From Blastobasis lacticolella (lineage: Eukaryota > Arthropoda > Insecta > Lepidoptera > Blastobasidae), in NCBI GenBank assembly GCA_905147135.1, contig LR990043.1:6979057-7043056 (forward strand): 64,000 bases of DNA, given 5' to 3'. Positions 50,001-59,000 of this stretch are shown piece after piece. The translations under genes were made by a program, and so were the position numbers. The notes beneath the pieces were generated by a model. It did not search any database and had not been told where the DNA came from. It saw only the letters and a list, made by a program, of their open reading frames with translations. Position 1 is the first letter of the stretch; each line of letters opens with the position of its first letter.

Positions 50001-53000
50001 ACCAGATTGGATCATGGTTACACATTCAGACACCTGGTGTGCAGTTACCATGTTTTCCCTCACCGTAAGAGCATCGATTAGCATTCAACTAATGTACATA
50101 ACTCAGAAAAGAGCATGGCCGCCGTACATGGCCGCAGTGAAATTCGAACCCTGTACCTCTCGATTACGAGTCGGATACCTTAACCACTCGGCCACCGACG
50201 CTCCTTAATGGCAATGTGGTATGATAATACGTAAATATATTGCAACATTTTCTTGATAAATTAGCAGTAGCTAAGATAGGGCAAAATGAATCATCATTCA
50301 TAAATTATCCAGACGCGTTGGAGCGCCAAAAACCTGCAGGATTCTAACAACTCAATCATCGGCACCAAATTACAGATAACAACCGCAGCTGTTATCCTCG
50401 CCTCAATCAAAAAACAATGTGACACGTAACCTATTTTTCTATTTTGACTTAACGACCACAAACTATGACGGTGGTATCGGCCCCCACTCCACGGAGAGCC
50501 CTTCAATAGCTCGGAAACCCCTTTGTCGGCATATCGTTCCACAGAATGAGGAGGGTCTTATTATGATTGGCAGTTTCGGGGGAAAATTATGTAGGTGCCC
50601 AAAATGGCCCAGCGAGGCGTCAAGAACGAGACGCAACACTTATTTAGTTCAAATTGGAGAGCGGCCGGAGGGCGTAGCCCGTCGTAATCACGCGTGTGGG
50701 TGGTCCGATCACCGTTACACGACGCACGACTATAAAATATGGTACATTACGTATTGCATTGGCCCGTTCCGATCACACCCCGCTTTATGTGGCATAAACC
50801 ATACCTTATGTGGCATTAAAAGTTTAATCGACAAGACTGGCCTTAAGGATTCCATTTAGGAGCCACCTGGACGTTAAATGGCCAATTGATTGCTCGTCGG
50901 TCTGTACCCGATGGGAATTCTCATGGAGTAACATAAATTATTTAGGTACGTATCGTATCTGATGAAGTCGGGTGCGGGCTTAATTAAATGCTTTCGGTAT
51001 TTGTGAAATTAATTTGCTACAAAAAATCCAAGGCGCGTCTCATCGTAACACGTAACGTGTAAGGGGTATTCAATTATCATCGCATTCATGGCGTCGTCAT
51101 CGCAATAGCTCGTTGAACGTCACGTAAACATGTCGCGGGCGCGAGGCTGTCGTCCAATAACTCTAATCTACAGCGAGCGGCTGACAGTACGCGGTAAGCG
51201 ACAGCTAAGCCAAAATACCGGGTCTACCGCGGGGATTACTTCTAATAATTTAATAGGCCTCTTCCCTCTAATAATAAACATGTCAGAGTAGAGTTAAATA
51301 TACAAACTTAATCGGACACCCGACGAAACGCCGCAACTTCGATTCTATTCCTTACTGGAACGATAATAAGACCGCTCATAGTTCTAAAGCAGGACCATCC
51401 CGAACACGAGAGATATTATATTAGAGGCCGTAACCAAATCTGACATTAAAACGGCGTACCCCGTCCCCTGCGTACTTATTAAGGGGATTTACGATTGATA
51501 CAATTTACGTTTGTACACTTTTTGTAATACAAACACGACGTGTGGATACAAATTATTTAATTTGTAATACGTTTACGGTGGTTAAAGATGTGAGCTGAGG
51601 CTGTGCTTAATTTATATTGGTCAGCCCACCGGAGTGCGTCCATTGACATTTATAGTTACCATTAGACAGTCCACAATATTTCCACTGACTTTTAGTGGCT
51701 TTTAACTAAATGGATATATAAAACATAGTAGTTTAAATTGATACAGTCGACTAAGGAGCCTACTAGGCACTGTTTAATTAGTATTTAACCTAGATTATAG
51801 GTATAAAGTCCTCCGCTATCCCGTCTTTTATGCTTCGATTTGTAATTATGGACATTTTGATGAACATTGATAGTTTGATGAAAAATTTAATTTTATGCGA
51901 TCCCGGCACAAACCAAACGAACTAAACAAAACCTACTACTAGACACAAAAGTTGAATAAAACAAAGCTATAACAATAAATAAATTAGAATTTATTTACGA
52001 AAAACATAGTAAAACAAGTATTCGTCGTAAACAAGAAAACCGAATATCCAATTAGCGAATAGCTGCCCGGCCCAGTAGCGAAACGTCAGATACTCCAAAT
52101 TATATTAATTCCTAGGCTCATAATTTACCATTAACCGATGGTTTAATATGGCAGTTACGACCAGCCTGTTCCCTGAGATCATCCAAGCTAATCGCTAACG
52201 CTACAATGTCTTTTACGATATAATAATTTACTGCCTCAAATGTATCGCTAAAATTCGAGGTCGTATGGAAACTCTATTATTTATGAAATCATAAAGTGTA
52301 CAGAACTACGTTAATAATTACGATTATAAATTACTGTAGTGGACGGTAAAGGCTGTAAAGTAATAGGTAATCGCTCGAATATTACGCAAAAGTACTAAAA
52401 TGTGTTAAACTTTTATTAATTTAGCAACTAATCCTTGTGTTTACAATGATTACGTACCATCAAGTTTAATGAATAAGCCATTGGAAGTTCATCATAAAAT
52501 TGCAAGTTATTCTTGGGGATCACGCCCTGTTGATTCGATGATGTTGAGTGGGTGATTTTAATTAATTTTATAATCTGGGTCCAAGCTATTTTCAATTGAA
52601 CTTTGAGATGCGGTTATTTAATTATCATAACTTCCCCCACCACACCCACACACACGCACACTAAGGTTGTGGAATGAACTACCTGGAGAGGTTTTCCCTG
52701 GAGAGTACAACATGGAGTTCTTCAAAAAAGGTTAAAAGGTTTTTACGGGGTCGGCAACGCGTGGGTGATGCCTCTGGTATTGCAAACGTCCATAGGCTGC
52801 GGTGACTGCTTACCATCAGGCAGGCCGTAAGCTTGTTTTCCACATTATTGGTATAAAAAAAAATATGAGCGTCTGTGGCCTTATGGTTTACGGATCCGAC
52901 TCGTAAGTGAGATTCAGTTCGAGCCATGTACCAATGACCTTTTTCTGAGTTACCTATGTACATTAGTTGAATACTAACCGATGCCCTTAGAGTGAGGGAA

Positions 53001-56000
53001 AACATCGTGCATATTCAGGCGACTGAATGTGATCCAATCTGATCAGGTTCCCCTCTTAACACGGCCACGGAGACCAGATGGTAGTTGCTACACTGTAATT
53101 ACCTGATCTGACAAATCCTAGATTAAGGCCAAGGTGGACCCCGAGCCCTCGTGATGCCATCTAACCTCCGTGACAGAGGAACCTATATATTGGACCACAG
53201 TTAAACATTAATTCGCTTGTTTTCCTCACGATGTTTTCCCTCACCGTAAAGTACATTACAGAAGAAAGGCAACTGTCCCTTTCCTTCAATCTGCCACCAA
53301 CTGCAACTCCGTCCATATGCATGTAGCAAACCGCGAAGCCCCCCCCCCCTTTCCCACCATGACGTCACTCGCCGCGAGATAGACGCCGGCGCGTTAATAC
53401 ACAATGCACCGTGACCTATCGCGGCCGTACATAAAATTGGCCGAGCGCAGGCGCACCGCCGGTGGTCCGGACCGCACACTTGACCATTGTTCCGGGGCCA
53501 CCATTTTGTTTCGTGGTACATAATTAACAGCCCAGTGAGATCTCAGTTAGACACGCTCGGTTATAATAACCCCCGCGATGATATTTTTATTAATGTCAAA
53601 ATAAAGTCGGCCGCCGTTACACCGTGGCGTGTCGGGGGCGAACAAGCTGTGTTCGCTCTACGATTCTATGCGCTACATTTTATTCGGTTAAGTAAAATTG
53701 TACATATAAACATTGTCATTATAAAATTAAAATTTCGATGACAAATATTAATTTCGTGAAATAACTTACCCACTTAAGTGCTATTATGTGACACTGTAAA
53801 TATTCTGTAGGTACTATTATGCGGTAGAATAAAAATATATATCCAAACATTCATCCATCCTCACAAACATTCTAAATAGAACAGACAAAGCTGAAAGTGC
53901 GATAATGGGTTGGGGGGGCACTGTAAACGATCCTTCTACTTCCATAAGTAACTATGACAATAACAAAAAAATACTTAGTGTTAAAATAAAGTATCTATTC
54001 ATGAATGAAAATGTTACTTTCAATTTCGCGTTACCTTTTTATGTGATATACGAAAAATATCTATCAATTTATTCTATTGTCTTTATCGTATTGCGGGTCA
54101 TTGTAATAACTTCTGTTAGAGACTGTAGGCATCTGCAATGAAAACAGCGCGTGACTCTTCATTTATCTACGAGTACTCGTATTTCCCATTATTTCTAGCG
54201 AGTCTGCTACGTGCGAATTTTAAACAATAAAATAATACCTCAACCTCCATAAAACTTTCATTGGGTGCCTAATTGATTTAGGTAAACGAGTTTTTAGAGT
54301 TAGGTACTTTTATCAAACTAGCTTTCGACGTGCACAATACATTTTTGAAGTAATAAAATTCATAGTTATCGTAAATTCATAGTACATCATAATAGTATAA
54401 CGTCAATCAGCCACAAGCACACGAATCTAAAAAGTACAAAAAAAAATAGAAAGTGCTGACTAAAAACTGAAAAGTAGTTACTTGAACTTTGATAGAACGC
54501 TTCTAAACATCTTTCTTAGCTCTGCTATACAATACAACTATTTCTAGAGTTGTTATTGAAGCTTGAAAATATTGTAACAATGGAAAAGCATTCAAGCATT
54601 TCAGATTTCAAGTAGCTCATAACTAACACATAACTCTAGGGATTGTCTGTCCTAATAAAATTGTTCAGAATAGTGCTGTCGAAATTGCTACCAATATTTT
54701 GTTGACAGGCACTTCAAAATTTTGGTACATTTTGTATGGGCAAGTGAATGGTCACCTTTGCATAAAAGTAGTTTAAATGAAGTTACGCATAGTTACAACC
54801 AATCAGCGAAATAGGATAAAGGTATAAAAAAAAGGAAAACAATACAGTGCTAATGCTAAACTTAATTATGTTCGTAAGTACTTAGTAACAAAGCTCCTAA
54901 TCATGCGAAACAATACACCAAAATAAATCTGTCCTTCATTGATATCAACAATGCGACTTTAAAAAAAAATTAAGACACAAACTCGACAAAATTTAAAAAC
55001 ACGCTTCGCTACGAACACACTACAGTGTGAGCGGCGCCCCTCAAAACTATAAAAGAGCTCGCATCCAACCCACACAGAAATTAGGCACCACATTAGAGAG
55101 CCGAGGTGATAATTACGTTACAAAAAATATATACACGATTAATATTTTGTTATGCGCCCCGATGACTGCCCGATGCCCATTCGATAGAGTCATATCGATA
55201 TTATTGCCCGTCCCTTTTGTTACAGCGTCTTCGCTCGTGAATATTCATCGCCACGGCGGTGTGAACGAACCCAATATGGCTGTAATTACTTACCTGGATA
55301 TTTGACGCGACCACAATTTCGAGAGACTAATAGCGAATCAAACTACGTAATATGTGATACTAGCGGACAAGGCGCGACTTTGTTCGCGGACACCTATTTT
55401 ACCCCTGTCTACCTTTTTTCTTCCTTATAAACCTTCCTCTTGAATCACTTTATCTGTTGTTGAAAACCGCATTAAAATCCGTTGTCCTTCCAACGCTTCC
55501 TACCACTCCTGCCACATAAGAACCTACCTATATTTTTGTCGTTAATCTCCTCTCATTCATCATCTCTAGATGACCAAACAACTTAGCGTTCCTTTCTCTA
55601 TCCTACGTCTTCTTTAAGTCCAGCACGTTGCTTTCTATCTCATAATCATCATCATCTTCTATATCTATACATAGTATAAAACAAAGTCGATTCCGTCGTA
55701 TGTCCATATGTACACCATATAGATCTTTTAAACTAGAGAAAAAAGGGTAGCTAGGGGTAAAGTAGGAGTAGGGTAGGGGTAGAGTAGATGTAGGGTAGGT
55801 GTAGGATAGGTGTAGAGTAAGTGAAGAGTAAGTGTAGGGTAGGGGTAGGGGTAGAGTAGAGATAGGATTGGGTAGCGGTACGCCGCCACGCGAACGTATT
55901 ACACTATTCCGTATTTTACCTTGCATTGACACACTCCTTGCATACTTACTAACGCACTAATTTATACTATATAACAACCCCACCCCTTTAAACTAACCCA

Positions 56001-59000
56001 CCTTACATTATGATGAGTTAGGGGTTCGTTGCACGCAGATTGATGGAATCTTCAGATCTAGTCGTACTGTATGGTATGGTGATGAGTTATACAGGTGGAA
56101 TTAGCCAAACATCATCCCTATTGGGATCATGGGATATAGCTTTATTATTCAATTAGCTAGCTGAATCTAGCTATGGTGATAAGTATAGTCATTGAAAATG
56201 CGATTAATCCCGCGAACCGTACTACTATAGTTTAATCGCTGGATTAAGCCTTTTAAAATGTCTGTGCATCGCTTGGACAGTAGAGAATACCTACATAATA
56301 TTCGACGCCAACAGTTTACGACGCGAGTATACCGAAGATCGGGCGAAGTGGGGAAAGAAGAGTAGGTCAGCAGACTGTGGCAGACGCCAGGATTGACCGC
56401 TAGGATGATTTCGAGTCACATAATATGAATTAGACAACTTCGAAATCAAATTCGAGGGAAAACATCGTGATGAAACTTGCACATTCACTGGCGACTGAAT
56501 GTGTAACCATGATCCAATCTGATCAGGTTCCGGTAGCAGGGTCACGGACGTCACGTGGCAGTCACTCCATTGTAATTATCTGCTGTCAAATCCTGGATCA
56601 TGGTCAAGGCGGTACCCGGGCCCTCGTGCGCGAGACCACAACCGAGACATTAACGCAAAGATTATTATTTAGCCAACTTCGAAATATAATACAAACAAAC
56701 AAATAAAATTAAATGTTTTACAATTCCTCTTTTTTGTGTTATTAACAGATGGTTGTGATATTTTTTACCTGCCCATGTTAATTATATTCATTGTTCACAA
56801 CGAAACCAACATTTGTATATAATTATCAGTTATCAGTTTAATGGCGTATTTATTATAATGAATTACCTACCTACCTCCAGACAAAGTCACCTTTGAGTTT
56901 TATTAGAGTACCGCAAGCTCGAAAAATATAACTTCAATTGATCTGAGGATCTAATTTAAGTATAAGGGAGATCCTTAGTATTATAAATGCGAAAATTTGC
57001 GGATTTTGATAAAGTGTTATAGCTTAAATTCCAGAAAATAACACAATATTTGTACATGGTACAGCAGCGGGCATAAGCCAGTATCAATTTTAAAACAAAA
57101 TGTTCATAATCATCCAAATATAGTTCTAAAAAAAGGAGTTAAGAAAAAGTAAGTAAGAAAGCATACCCAGAAAATTGGAAAACTTGTAAATACCTGAAAG
57201 TTATTCTTGTGATTTTTAAAGGACAGCATCGCGTGGTCAGCAGACATCTGGTTTCTAATTAAATGTCCCTACACATACATACAATGTACTAAGCTAAATT
57301 AGAAATATACGTTATCTATTGTCGTTTTCAATAGACAATTGGAGATCCGTGTTGCTGTGCTAACGATGCGAGAACACGTCCCAGCATTTTATAGGTAGTT
57401 TCTACGATCGACACTTGGGAAAGTATTTTTATCATCTTATTCATTTAATGAACCTCTCCTTCGTAGCATGCGGAAACAATAAGAATATCTGCGAGTTAGC
57501 CAATAGAATATAAAAGTGATAAAACTGAAGAACACAATAGTTAATTACTTACAATACGGAATGTGGCTAAAACAGAACGTATGGATCATGTTTGCTTATC
57601 CATAGTCTTTGCACAGAACACTGATAGGTACTAACGTCACTTGGAGTGGATACTGGATGAGTGCAGTACTTTGGATAGGTTATTCGTTTATTTGGCAGGG
57701 CGTTAGTTTAGAACCCGCCCGACTATGGATATAAGCTTATCTTTTACCGCATCATTTACAAGCACAGAAGCTAGTTAATTACCAACTAGTCCAGTAGTGC
57801 AGTAGTGAAATCCGCTATAACTTCTAGACGTAAAATACCAGAGTCGTCTATTTAGCCAGCGCAACATACGGAACCTTCGGCGGAAGCTGGCGCGTACTTT
57901 GCTCCTTTTATTGCACACCCATAACCCACGTCCGTACGAAATAGCACACTGAAGCCGTTTTTAATTGGTGCTATTTTGGATAATCACACGTTGGCGGCCA
58001 TTACGTCTAGCGGTCGCTACCGCTGTTTAAGTGCCACATAATGACATCATACTTAGTCCGAACTCGAAGGCTTATGAAGCCGTAAACTGGGGTCCAGATT
58101 GACCCACTGACTGACAGCTCAGATAAACAGCTGTTTCAAGTTGATAGATTTGAGAAGTAATGTCGCAGCGCCCTTGGCTTGACATGCGCCTAGTGAAAAT
58201 ATAGTTCCGAGTCATTTTAGTATCAAACATTATAGATAGCTATTTAAATAAATAAATAGGTACATTACGAACGAATACAGACGGGTACAAATTAGAGCAG
58301 CAGGTAAAATAAAAAAACAATAACAGGTATCAAAGGTAAATACAGCTCAGGATTAAATTGCTGTAGGATCAAAATAATGATAGGAAGGAACATTAAAGTT
58401 TATATGGAGATTTAAAGTGGCGGAGATGGCGCCACTATTAGGAGCTATCGGCACGGCGAAAGGCGTGTGTGGTGTGCGCGGTGCGAGCGGCGAGCGCGGC
58501 GCACGCGGCGGGCGCTCGAGGGCCCGCATTATCCCGCCGTATTTCACGAGCCGCCCGCCGAGGTGAGAACATAATAAGCGGTTCGGGCCATTTTTAATAT
58601 TCCAGCTTCATTACGACGTATTACAAACGTCTTGGGTGGCGAATTCTATCGCGAACGCTCTTAATGCCACGTTATTAAGGTCCGAGAGGGTCCGGGGGCG
58701 GGCCGCGGCGCCGATTTATTTGAATTTTTGCCCCGACTCAATTTGGGAAATTGTTCTGCGCCGGCGGCGTTTGCGAAATTAAGACGTCAGAGTGATTGCG
58801 GCGAGGCGTTTAATTATGTAAATGTTATGAGCGGGTGCGGGCGGCGGGGAAGGGTGGGGGAAGGGACTTGAGCGGTCACGTATGACGACAACACAGATTT
58901 ATGATTCCGTCGGTCGCCCACTTTCTGCGGTAGGAACAGGCGCACGGGCACTATCTCGGCCCTTGGGCATTCTTTGTATGTATATGTTTATGGCCTAATA

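Noticed and set aside
50419..50859. 146-codon plus-strand ORF in intron 3
   Set aside because: No recognisable domain, low-complexity start, no coding-like pattern, and lies inside a Wnt10 intron.
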